A stretch of 64,000 nt of DNA. Source: Craspedostauros australis. Its lineage: Eukaryota; Bacillariophyta; Bacillariophyceae; Mastogloiales; Achnanthaceae. Below are positions 18,997 through 29,002 of this stretch, piece by piece (the stretch's first letter is position 1; each line of letters starts with the position of its first letter). Below the pieces are notes generated by a model that was not told the origin of the DNA, ran no database searches, and worked only from the letters and a program-made list of their open reading frames with translations. The translations under genes and the position numbers were made by a program. Where the stretch lies: positions 3,707,501 to 3,771,500 of the forward strand of contig JAMXDE010000004.1 in the NCBI GenBank assembly GCA_026770025.1, in the 5' to 3' direction.

Positions 18997-19626
18997 TATT
19001 AGCGCACGCTAAATCTCTAACAATAGCGACACCCGTCGACCAATCAGAAATATCCACTTTTCTTACCTTTTCCGTTCCGAACGGAAATTTTGGTCGAAAA
19101 TCCGTTGTGTCAGATTTGTGTCGCATTTCGCGTCGCAAGAATCGTTTTCCCTCAATCACAGATCCAAAAATGTCGTGGAAATTGATTTCTTGCCAAGATG
19201 AGCCAATCTGCCCAATCAGGACAGTCTTGGATCTTGGGTGTGACACGTGCGAATCTTGCCCTGACCTTCTCAAGTGAATACGATCAATCGTGTGATCGTA
19301 CTACTAGCAACATCGTGAGAAGACGTAATTTACAACACGGGCTATCGCGGTGTTTTGTTCATTGACTTTTGCACCTCATCTTCACGCAGTAACACGCACA
19401 TTTGTCGTGTTGTCTCCGTGTTATTTTCATCTGCAATTGCATGAGATCATGTCATGCCTCTATCATGCTCACAGTCCCAAGAAGACAATCTTGTGAGCTC
19501 GACAGCATTCCTACTACCATACGAATAACACAGTAAACAAACACTCTCCTCACCAACAACAACGACTTGATCACTCTACGTTCTCGGTGCGGTATCTTCA
19601 AACCCATCTACGATTACGTTCTAACA
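18997..19626 (+). repeat. 3' LTR of copia element
   Basis: The 630 bp start TATTAGCG and end CTAACA. They are followed by target duplication CTGTG (19627-19631). This uninterrupted copy shows the original LTR sequence at the nested insertion site (TTTTCCC-TCAATC at 19145-19157). Confidence 0.95.
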
Positions 19627-19631
19627 CTGTG
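19627..19631. repeat. Right target-site duplication (CTGTG) of the copia element
   Basis: It matches 3285-3289 exactly and sits directly after the 3' LTR end TAACA. Confidence 0.9.
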
Positions 19632-22220
19632 AAAGGGAATGGCGCAAGTCACCGATTAGCTCATGGGCAGAAGGCAGCAGTTTTGCTCTTGGAGTCAGTC
19701 CATTTGTACCAGACAATGTTACCAGCATCATGGAGATTGCGTTGTACTTGGAGCAGAGCATTTGGGATCGATCATTCAAGAATCTCATTCCATTCGGCAT
19801 GCTGCTTGGTGTCGGCGGCGATGGTTTCCTCGTAGCATTCTGTGGCAATTCTGCAGGTGCCCCCTTGTGCCTACTATAGCAATCCACTGATTAGATTCTT
19901 ATCATTGAACGATAGGTATGTTCATACACTAGACAGTGTATGACAGCACCATCATACCCACTCTGGCTTGCGCAGGAGTTGTGCCGTGCCAACTCCTTGT
20001 TTGTCTTGGGTCCTTTGTATCCAATTTCTGGTTCCCCGATTTTCTCCCAAATCAATCTACTGAATTTTTCAATAGTGGTATACGATGTTGTTGCGTGGGT
20101 ATGGCAATTGCAAACATTACTGCATTCATCCTTTGCACGATCCTCTCCGTTGGATGAACTCCATACCTTGATTTCAACGCTTCCGACATACCCACCCACC
20201 AATACAATGCATGCGATTCACCCTGTGCTATTTTTAGTTCGGCGCGTTGTGTTGCCGGATTCTCGTTTTCTCTCGCCTTATTTCTCACGATAAAGTTGCA
20301 ATATCTTCCCCTTTCCGCTGCGTTCACGGACTCCATCGGTTTCGACAGCCACATGCCCGGACTGGTGTCGTCTTCTTCGTCTTGTCGTCTACTTTTTAGT
20401 CGTCCAATTTTATTTCGCAATTCCGCCTGGTGCTATTCCTATGCCAACAAAAGCATACCTATGTCGGGGATCCCGTGTTATTCCTCGCACTAACATTTTT
20501 GCGCCCTCACCTGAACGTTTCCATCACGCATTCTATCAGTTTCGACGTCTGGAGGGACGAACCACTCTCGTCCCCTCCGCCTCAGTGTTTACTTTGTAGT
20601 CGTCCAATTGTTATTTCGAAATTCCGTCTGGTGCTATGTCTATCCGACCAAATCCATACCCATGCAAATTCCTCTCCGTCGTCATGCACCTTCTGGAGGG
20701 CATCGTCAGTGTCATGCACGATTGCCGCGATTGAGGTGAGTCTATGCCATTCCAGTTGCATCAACCATTCGTATTGCGCAATAATGCACGGTGTCCGGCT
20801 GATGGGAAAGGGGAGGTTGTGCCTGAGCGATCTACACGCTCCGAATTGATGTTGCTCGCAATCCTCTTGCGAGGGCTGCGGACTCCGGCAGACTGTGTGT
20901 TGACTTTCAATTGCTCGCGGATCCGTGTGGTGTTGGCCTTTTCGAATTCCACCAATGGAAGGAGATGCACATGGAATTGATACAGATGGTTACGCAGGTT
21001 TGCGGATGACCCGGATGCTGGAGATGGTGCGGGGCATGATTTCCTACCGCTTGGCATCACGAGGCCAAAGACTCAAGCAACAGAATTGACGATCAGCGAC
21101 GGCAGTGGACAAATTGCAGCGGCTCCCGAAATATGTGGAACCACGGACGCGTTCCTGCACCATTGTGAGCGCTGCGCTTTTGCGGTTCCATCATGGTTCG
21201 AAGATCGACTTGGCGTCGTCTACTTGTCTCATACTCGACAATACACTGCATGCCATGGTCGATGCCCGATCCAGTTTTGTTGTCTTGATCGAAAATGTGG
21301 GTGTGAAATTGGCGCACCTCGGTCGAATCTGATTGGATGGGAATCATCAATGGTTCAGTGTAACTGTCGTTTGTTGCTCACAAGGACAAACTACATTTAA
21401 CAAACGAACAACGAAGAACCAAAGTATGTCCGAAAATCAAGAAAACGACACGACGAGATCACAAATGACAGATTCTCGGACCAGCCACCCAATCTCCGAC
21501 GCACCAATCAAAAGCAACAAGCAGAACAGAATGTCCGCCCCCAACAAACTCACATCACACATCGCACACCCAACAACTGTACTCTTGCCCATTCACTGCG
21601 GATACTTCAATCGTCGCATCTGAGACGATCGGTGCCGACAGCCAACACAACTCCAAATGGCAGCCAACGAAGAACAGATCGATTGTATTCTACCGTTTTG
21701 CGTTTGGCCACCAGGGACGTAATCATGATACACACGCGATCGTCTCTCACGATGCCAATGCAAATGATGAGAAATTGAGGCTACAATCGATGAGAATAAA
21801 AAGAAAAAATCAATAGAGAATGAATGGACAGACGGATTGATCTCGCACTCGTTGCTCTCTCTCTCTCTCTCTCTTGCACTTGCTCTCTCGTTGTGTTGGT
21901 GCTGCATCACACTCACTCTTTCGCCAGAATAAAAATCGCAGATGGTTCCACATACATTCTCCAATCACAACCACGTATGCACCCATGAGCGACCGTTGAA
22001 CTGTTGCTGCCGATCTCCGCACAAACACAGCGCTCATGCTGTTGTGAACAAATAGGCATGTGCTGCTTTGGCTTGTTGAGTGTTGTTGTTGCTGTCTGCT
22101 GCATTCTCCTATCTGCAATGTCAGCACAACACTCAGTGCTCCCCAACATCGAGATCATTCAGAATCATCCGTGCCTTCCCCCCACTCGCATCGTCCGTCA
22201 GCCACCATCGTTATCGCATC
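19632..22220. other. Right flank of the copia element, no firm gene
   Basis: Short frames only. 19632-19878 (plus) encodes a protein-like stretch (EQSIWDRSFKNLIPFGMLLG) that ends in TAG. It is open through the target site into 3136-3289, but other frames are open there too. A 21424-21623 frame (MSENQENDTTR) has no recognised domain. The last 200 bases are the upstream region of the gene at 22221 and contain a (CT)n run at about 21858-21874. Confidence 0.4.
20325..20690. repeat. Diverged tandem duplication, about 200-bp period
   Basis: ATCGGTTTCGAC (about 20336) recurs as ATCAGTTTCGAC (about 20537). ACTTTTTAGTCGTCCAATT (20391) recurs as ACTTTGTAGTCGTCCAATT (20591). Similarity continues through CCTGGTGCTAT to CTGGTGCTATG. 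The two copies have drifted considerably. Confidence 0.65.
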
Positions 22221-25200
22221 ATGACCCGTCCACGCGAGGATTCGAGCATCGATCCCAATCCATCCCAATCAAAGGTGCAACGTCAAACAGCAACTGCTGG
22301 CACATCCATCCATCACCAACCACCTCATGGGCACTACGCATCGTACCAATACTCTGCACCTGTCAGACCAAACCACAATGGCAGCGTTCACAGTCCTCCT
22401 CTCCCCATGGTTGCGAATCATCATGTCCCTCCCAATGCACAACATCCTTCCTTTTGCATCCCCAGCTACATTGGTACAGGCATGGGTGGTCTACCATACT
22501 CGACATTCCACCCCAACAATAGCATGGCGACTCCCACTTCCAACTACATGGGTCCCAACCGCTTTGGTATCATGCCTTGCAAGCAATGTCTGACCCTGTT
22601 CTGCAGTCACTGCAGTAGGCCACCATTTTGCCCAAACTGTGCATCATCCATCCGCGGAGATGTACATCATGCAGGTATGAACACGTTTGTACCGCAGGCC
22701 AACTCGTTCTCTGTTGGGATTCGTGGTCAAGCTGCTGCGCCCACACGTCCCAAGCGCAAATCATCAGCAAACAGACGCAGGACGCCACATCAACAGGCAG
22801 GAGATGATGTGCTCGCGGGACGAGATGTCGCTGTGTCCACGGACGAACGCGAGTCAGATTGTGCGAATACGAACAGTGCCGATGACACTGATGTCGAGTA
22901 CATTCCAGAAGCAGAGGATGCTGTAAATAGAAAAGGACTACTCACATCTATCTTCAAATCAGCAGGCATTGACATTCGAGCAATTTCGAAATTCCCTGTG
23001 AGTGGATTCAGAAGCATCCCACCAAGGGGAGCCAAGCGCCACTGGAGTCTCATCAAACGAATCTGGAAAGAGCTGTGTAATGGAACATCCGAACATGCAA
23101 TCTTCCCTGGCACGAAACCCCCACCTCAACTTTGGGAAGCCATGACCTTCGTGCGACATCGCAAACAGCTCCCTCCTGTGTTGCTGGAGCAGACTCTCTG
23201 TCATTTAGCCTTCTGGGGGAATAGGGACCTGTCACTGACTGCTCGTGCGGTTTTGGCAATGACCTGTGACTCCAGGCGCTGCACCCGAATCCTGGCCGCG
23301 CACTACGGTAGCTTGTCGAAAGGAGACAAGGCGAAGGTCGCACTGGGACGCCGAACCATGTCTCGTGCAGCACACAGGAGACTGTCGCACGCTGGTGGTG
23401 CGATCCTTGCCGAAGGCCAGTTCCCACATGCAGACTACAAGTACCGTGTCAAGGAATCTAGTCTCCAGGGCGTGATCTCGTTTCTCACCTCCATGTTCCA
23501 GTACCGGCCAGGCATCACAAGGAGCGTGAAGTTGGCTGGTGTTCTGTTCCCAGACCTGCCTATCTTCATTCGCGGATCAACACCTGATGCAGAACTCTTT
23601 GTGAAGTACAAGAACACAACAGATGACCCTGTCGGCAGGCCTGCCTTCATGAGTATCCTGACATTGCTCACACGACGTGGCAAGTGTCAAACTGGCCTGT
23701 CCTCCTTCTACACAGATACTCTGACTGTATTCATGCACTTCCAAAACATGATCAGGAGAGTCATGGAACTGCTTTGGACTCAGAACAAGGAACATCAAGA
23801 CAAAGAGCTCGTGTCTGAACTTCTCAATGAGGCACAGGCCATCATCACGGACAGCAATTCTGTTCTTTCATTTGCGAAATGGGAATATGCAAACAAACAC
23901 ATCCAGGTGAAGTCAACCATGGATAATCTACATTCCGCAGAGTTCGCTCTGACAAATGGCTCCCTCCCGTTTGTGAACCAAGCATGCAAGCAATGTGCAG
24001 ATGTCATGACATTCTTCCCGATTCGCGTTCGCGACTTCATGCGAACTACCACCAGCAACATCACTGGCAACACGTTCGAATTGGATCGCATGGCTGCAGC
24101 AATTAACCTGTGCGATGACGCGCTGCGCCAGTACATGGCCCACCAAGTGAGACGAAAGGTACAAGCGCAGAAGATCAAGGAGGAAAAGGAGCGCCTCAAG
24201 GACCATCCAGATCGCATCATTGCCGTGCTCGATCACAAGCAACGCATCCTCCCAACAGAGAATCAGGAAGCTCAGAAAGCATTCTTTGGCAAAAACGGAA
24301 TGTCTCTCCTTGGTGTCATGACAATCCAATACAAGAACGGTAAGTTCGAGTACCGATTCATTGACATGGTGATGAAGGGGCGGAACAAGCAGGATCACGT
24401 CCAAGTTGCTGGCGCCATCAAGATTCTACATTCTACCGTGCTTCCGAAGCTCCACAAGGGGGTCAAAGAGGTCGTATTCCAGAGTGACAATGCCAGTTGC
24501 TTCGCGAGTCCGGCACTGATGAGGTACATGCATGGACTGAACCAAGGAGAGGTTGAAGTTGAATACAAGATGCCAGAGAAGAAGAAGAAGCGGAAGACAA
24601 CGGCCAAGAACAAGGGCAAGCACAAGGACAAGGCTAAATCTCCGCCTGCCCCCCAAATCAACACCGAACAGTCATCTTATCATGACGCGAAGGCTGCATC
24701 ATCCACGAAGGCCAAAGCACAGCAAGACACTGGAACCCGCCCTCCCAAACCACAACTCCAAATCATCCAATGGCTGTACACCGAGGTACAAGCTGGCAAG
24801 AGCGCTTTGGACGGACACTTCGGTTTCGTCTCCCGTCAACTCAGGTTGTATGTGGATAGTGCCAGGGATGCAAAGATTGCCACCGAAGGCGATATTTTCA
24901 AAGTGCTACAAGCTGCCAACATCAAGGGGACAACGACGCTTCTGTTGGATCTGAGCAGATTGGGACATGCCATCATCTGTGGTGTGGACGGAAAGGAAAA
25001 ATCATTCGCGACCAACCGAGTTTCCGTTCGCGCCACCCATCAAATTGATCTGATCGATGACAAAATCCAGGTCACAGCATCATCAGGATTGACGCATCCA
25101 GAGACTATCACTCAGGGCAAGATCGACAAGTTTGACATTCTCCACCTCGATGTCACTTGCAATGATGAGGACATCACCGAGGTCCCACCGGCATTCGTGA

Positions 25201-25868
25201 TGGATCCACAGAGTATCCGTGGCTCACAACCGACTAAACAACGACACACATCAACAACAAACAAGAGCACCAGCAAAACTGACATGCTCAAGCGCGTTCT
25301 CACTTCGCGTGTTCTGGAACCAGCAACAGCAGCAGCAGAAACGGCAAATTGTGAACGAAATGCCAAAGTGGACTTCCCTCAAGCCATCAGGCAGGGATGG
25401 GCGATCTGTCACCCAGACAAAGCCACCTCACGAAAGAAGGATCCATCAGCACCTCCGGCAACCAAGGTACCGCCCATGTCAAAACAAGTGGCGCAGATTG
25501 TGTGCGATGCTGCGATTGCTTGCAGGAACCCAGACACGAGGAGGAGCGCCCATGTGCTTCACGAAGAGCTGATGGCCGGGCCTTTCATGCTTGATTGGGA
25601 GCAGAGGATCAAGGTGGACATCACGTACCTGAAATGCTTCCTGGCAGCTCCTGACGGTCGAGCGGAGAGATACCTTGAGAACAATGGCTTCTTGGACGAC
25701 GAGGAATGTGAAGAGCACCTGAACGAGATGCATGAACTGCGGATCATGGCATCCAAGGAGAACACTCAAAGCGAAGAAGCGCATGAAGAGCAGGTTCTGG
25801 ATGATCGCCCATACGATGGGCAGGACGCTCATGTGATTGATGGCAACCTGCTACCTTCCGATGATTGA
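22221..25868 (+). CDS. Large protein with Cys-rich cluster and DDE-like core (transposon-derived?)
   Basis: A single-exon 1,215-aa frame; ATG 22221 (MTRPREDSS) is the first in-frame ATG. Residues 1-115 are Pro/His/Ser-rich. Residues about 120-141 (CKQCLTLFCSHCSRPPFCPNC) form a CxxC-x4-CxxC-x5-CxxC cluster typical of zinc binding. The core contains FGKNGMSLLG, D715 in FIDMVMKGRNKQDH, D756 in VVFQSDNASCF, and TEVQAGKSALDGHFG with E855 and D864. Spaced acidic residues in such motifs are what an RNase H-like DDE transposase would show. I recall similar uncharacterised transposase-like proteins in other eukaryotes but cannot name the superfamily. A Lys-rich insert (KKKKRKTTAKNKGK) could be a nuclear signal. 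No terminal inverted repeats were found, so domestication is possible. It could also be an unrelated nuclear protein. Confidence 0.6.
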   Translation: MTRPREDSSIDPNPSQSKVQRQTATAGTSIHHQPPHGHYASYQYSAPVRPNHNGSVHSPPLPMVANHHVPPNAQHPSFCIPSYIGTGMGGLPYSTFHPNNSMATPTSNYMGPNRFGIMPCKQCLTLFCSHCSRPPFCPNCASSIRGDVHHAGMNTFVPQANSFSVGIRGQAAAPTRPKRKSSANRRRTPHQQAGDDVLAGRDVAVSTDERESDCANTNSADDTDVEYIPEAEDAVNRKGLLTSIFKSAGIDIRAISKFPVSGFRSIPPRGAKRHWSLIKRIWKELCNGTSEHAIFPGTKPPPQLWEAMTFVRHRKQLPPVLLEQTLCHLAFWGNRDLSLTARAVLAMTCDSRRCTRILAAHYGSLSKGDKAKVALGRRTMSRAAHRRLSHAGGAILAEGQFPHADYKYRVKESSLQGVISFLTSMFQYRPGITRSVKLAGVLFPDLPIFIRGSTPDAELFVKYKNTTDDPVGRPAFMSILTLLTRRGKCQTGLSSFYTDTLTVFMHFQNMIRRVMELLWTQNKEHQDKELVSELLNEAQAIITDSNSVLSFAKWEYANKHIQVKSTMDNLHSAEFALTNGSLPFVNQACKQCADVMTFFPIRVRDFMRTTTSNITGNTFELDRMAAAINLCDDALRQYMAHQVRRKVQAQKIKEEKERLKDHPDRIIAVLDHKQRILPTENQEAQKAFFGKNGMSLLGVMTIQYKNGKFEYRFIDMVMKGRNKQDHVQVAGAIKILHSTVLPKLHKGVKEVVFQSDNASCFASPALMRYMHGLNQGEVEVEYKMPEKKKKRKTTAKNKGKHKDKAKSPPAPQINTEQSSYHDAKAASSTKAKAQQDTGTRPPKPQLQIIQWLYTEVQAGKSALDGHFGFVSRQLRLYVDSARDAKIATEGDIFKVLQAANIKGTTTLLLDLSRLGHAIICGVDGKEKSFATNRVSVRATHQIDLIDDKIQVTASSGLTHPETITQGKIDKFDILHLDVTCNDEDITEVPPAFVMDPQSIRGSQPTKQRHTSTTNKSTSKTDMLKRVLTSRVLEPATAAAETANCERNAKVDFPQAIRQGWAICHPDKATSRKKDPSAPPATKVPPMSKQVAQIVCDAAIACRNPDTRRSAHVLHEELMAGPFMLDWEQRIKVDITYLKCFLAAPDGRAERYLENNGFLDDEECEEHLNEMHELRIMASKENTQSEEAHEEQVLDDRPYDGQDAHVIDGNLLPSDD

Positions 25869-26182
25869 TCCTGACGACCGCCGCGAGTATGCCAACATTA
25901 TTATATTGCATTCTATTCTACGATACTATACTCTGTGTCACATTGATACTATCAACTTGCAGCATGGCGATATCAACTGCAGTAACTGCGTGTCCACAGG
26001 GATTACGAGAGGAAGCTGTTGTTGGTATGTATAGAGTGGCTCTGATGTTATCGGTTGCTATGATCTTGACATGCACAATGGAACCACCATCGCCGTGCAT
26101 CTACTCAATTCGCACATGTGCTTGCTATGTATGGTATGTTACACGATTAGAACACTGCGTGCATCAATCCAAATCCAGTCCA
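25869..26182. other. Intergenic spacer
   Basis: AT-richer sequence between the plus-strand 1,215-aa gene and the 3' end of the minus-strand S9A pseudogene. The two genes converge here. No gene is supported. Confidence 0.6.
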
Positions 26183-29002
26183 TTACTCGTCAGCTGACTT
26201 TTTGGCATTCTTCGACAACGTCATGAACATGAAATCGTACGCCAGCGCAGTCATGAAGGCGTCCTGCTTCGGCGTTGCATGCAGATCGTTCCCGCCCTCC
26301 ACATTCTCATCGTATTATGACAGCCATCGTTTTCCCTGAACCAGTCTCCACAGCTTCTTCACCATCTTGCGTGCATGCGCTGGGTTATCCGATCATCGTT
26401 CGTGCGGCAGTGAATAGGATTGGTAGAAATTTGGATCCTATTTGATGTTGTGGTACGGCGAGATCTACTTCATGAACACCTCCAATCGGACGCGTCCGGA
26501 TCCAAATTCGTCGCGCATATCGGTGCATCGTCCGAATGCAGATCTTTGACCGCTTGATGACATGGGTCGACTGCCCAACGCACCGCGCTGAACAGTTCAG
26601 GAGCATCACGAAAGCATCCGCACCACCAATCCTCCGCCGGATCTGCCGTGGATGACCAATGTTTTGGCTTTTCATACTTCGACGAAATCAAATCCTCAGC
26701 AGCTGCGATGAAGTCTTCGTGTGGTTTGGTACGCTTTTCACGCACCGCGGCCTCCAGCAAGACGACATTGCAGCAATTCAGACACATGGTTGGAGTGGAG
26801 TCCATTATTCGGGATGAGAGTGTGTGCTTATAGTACCACAGAATGGGTGCAGTGAGTATCATACCATGCCATACCAATGAGACAATGATTCGATTGTGAG
26901 TATGATGTGAATTGAAGTGGGAATACGAATGGAATAGAATCAAGGAATCAATGGCATGTTCCCACAAGCTCTGAAAGTCGTCCTCCTTCAATGCGCCTGT
27001 TTTGTGCACGCTTTCCATTCCTGATTTTTTGGTCTGCTCTGCGCCGCGCACATGCCAGGTGCAAATGCGCAAGTGTACAACACGACCATACACAGCAGCA
27101 GCAACATCAACAACACTTGTCACTCACCTGATGCCAGCCTGGACCGAATGCTCCGCCACCGCACATGTTGGTTTCCGCGCAGACACTGTCACATTCCAAC
27201 CATGCCAGACCTGTCGCAGGTTGTAATGCGGACCGACACGACCTCAAAGGCACCATAGGCGTAGAGCAAGGTAGGTCCGCTTGTTCGTGGGGACGCCTCT
27301 TCGACATGATGATGTGCAGAGCATCAGTGCCGTCCTTGCTTTCTGCGATGCGTTGCATGACGTCCAAACCTTTTGAATCGAATTGACTCGGTAGCGATTT
27401 GAGCTTGCTGCCAAGGTGCACCTCTGGGTCGACCCGCTTCATCATCTTCTCGTCTTCGCCATCAAACACGGATGCATCGCCAAGCCACAGCGTGGTTGGT
27501 TCTGTGTATCTGGTGGTCGTGGTCCAGAATCGATCGCTCTCATAGGGATGCGCAGATCGAACGCTGGCGGAGGCGATTCGGGGTCGCTTGTCGCCTCCCA
27601 CCAAACGCAGCTTGTTAGCCTCCTCCTCCAATTGATAGAACTCCAGCTTCGATCTGACGTTACCAATGAGCAAGAGGATGAGGTGGTTCTTTGTGATGGT
27701 GTATTTTTTTTCGGAGGAGGTAGTTGGAGGGTTTGAAGAGTGTATGATATATCCGATCGGCCGGTCCATACTGACGAATTTGTGCGCATTGACGTAGATG
27801 ATGGATCCAGCCTTGAATTCCTTGGCACCCTCAGGTGACCAGTTGGATTGCAAAGGGATCATGAGAACGGTGCCAACGAAATCGATATCCGAATCTTCTG
27901 GTGCAAGCAACAGTTTGAAATCCGGCGGATCTCCTGTCTCGATTCTGGTATGTTGTCTGGGCGGCAGCATGTGCTTGTACTTGACCTCCGTATCCAGAAT
28001 TTGGTGATCTGGTAGGCGATGGCCCTTGTGCGGATTTTGTAAATGCCCCTGCCGCGCACCCTCTGATCGTCGACGTTGGCTGAGACTGCGATGTCAGACT
28101 TTTCACCTTCAAGGACCACAGACGCTGATGCCAGATCCGTGCCTCTCACCCACTCGCGGATCGTCCTGGGGTATCCCGCCCTCGTGAGAGACGAAGAACC
28201 AAAATCTGCCCCGACCAGGAGGATGTTCCTTGTTTTGTAGCAGGCTCTGGTCTTGTCTTCCGTATTGAGAATGGCCTGTCGGTGACGAATACGGATCTGA
28301 CGAGATCGAATTCCCTGAGGACGACGGAGTCCGTGCTGCCCTGTGACAAACTGAGAAGTGCGTGCGTGATGAGCTTGCCGTCTTGCGACATTGGATCTCT
28401 TGCTCTGGGAAGCACCCGGCTTCCCTTCCATGTCCACAGCATCTTCTCCTTTCTGGCGGGGTTGTCCAGATCCAGCACCTTGATCCATTTGGGGTTGCTG
28501 GTCTGTTACGACGCCAATGTCGTTTTGCGCCAGATACCTTTTTCGATTCTGCAGTGTTTGGAGTGTGGACAATATTGATGTGGATGCAGGATTGTTGGTT
28601 GGAAGGATGACGCGAACAGTGAAGCAAGACAACAGAATATGAGAATAATATGTGAGAATAGAATGCAATGTTGTTCTGTGTGTGAGGAGCGCGATGCATA
28701 CCATGGAATACTTGCAGAGCTTCTTCAGCTCATTCGTGCAGTGTATTGCGCATTGTACGTACCTTGGAATCCTTCCACAGATTGAAGAGCATGCCATTGC
28801 TGGCTGCATCCATCCCCATCTTGCTGACGAAGGGTATGGTGTCATTCGCCTCACGGACGTCCACGATGCTTTTGTCGGATCTGGTCTTGGGCTTCGTAAG
28901 ACTGCCGAGCGTGTTGAGGCACATGTCGTTGGCCCTGGAGCCAAAGCTCATGGAAGATTTGCTATCCTCATCCTCCGCCGAGATGGAGGGATCGTCTGCC
29001 AT
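26183..29002 (-). pseudogene. Prolyl oligopeptidase (peptidase S9A) pseudogene, three exons
   Basis: Exon 1 is 28763-29002 (MADDPSISAEDED, ending LFNLWKDSK before GTACGT). Exon 2 is 27128-28548 (acceptor CTGCAG, donor CAG/GTGAGT). Exon 3 is 26183-26751, ending LSKNAKKSADE and TAA. The propeller carries family landmarks: GADFGSSSLTRAGYPRTIREW, DIDFVGTVLM and LKSLPSQFD. The nucleophile motif survives as HGRSGGG in exon 3. Damage is extensive: one extra base in an A run at 28539-28543, TAA at 28506-28508, frameshifts near 28265, 27260 and 27215, a shift at the nucleophile motif near 26660, and several stops in exon 3 (for example after VFMK and after YHNIK). Retained introns show decay of a normal gene copy, not a retrocopy. 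An intact family member would cleave peptides after proline. Confidence 0.88.

Larger units (their letters stand above)
3290..19626 (+). mobile_element. Ty1/copia LTR retrotransposon (diatom CoDi-like), carrying a nested element in its 5' LTR
   Basis: The element consists of a 630-bp 5' LTR (split into 3290-3444 and 12583-13057), a 320-bp leader, one long gag-pol ORF (13378-18972), a purine-rich tract and a 630-bp 3' LTR (18997-19626). It is flanked by the CTGTG target duplication. Without the nested insert it would be about 7.2 kb. Protein order is gag, protease, integrase, reverse transcriptase, RNase H, which defines Ty1/copia and excludes Ty3/gypsy. The two LTRs have equal length and read as identical wherever I compared them, so insertion looks recent. 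CoDi-like assignment is an inference from host type and from the missing zinc knuckle. Confidence 0.93.

Noticed and set aside
3136-19878. Reading frames that become continuous across the copia target site, suggesting a disrupted gene
   Set aside because: At least two plus-strand frames and one minus-strand frame are open through the site, none with a known domain, so no disrupted gene can be claimed.
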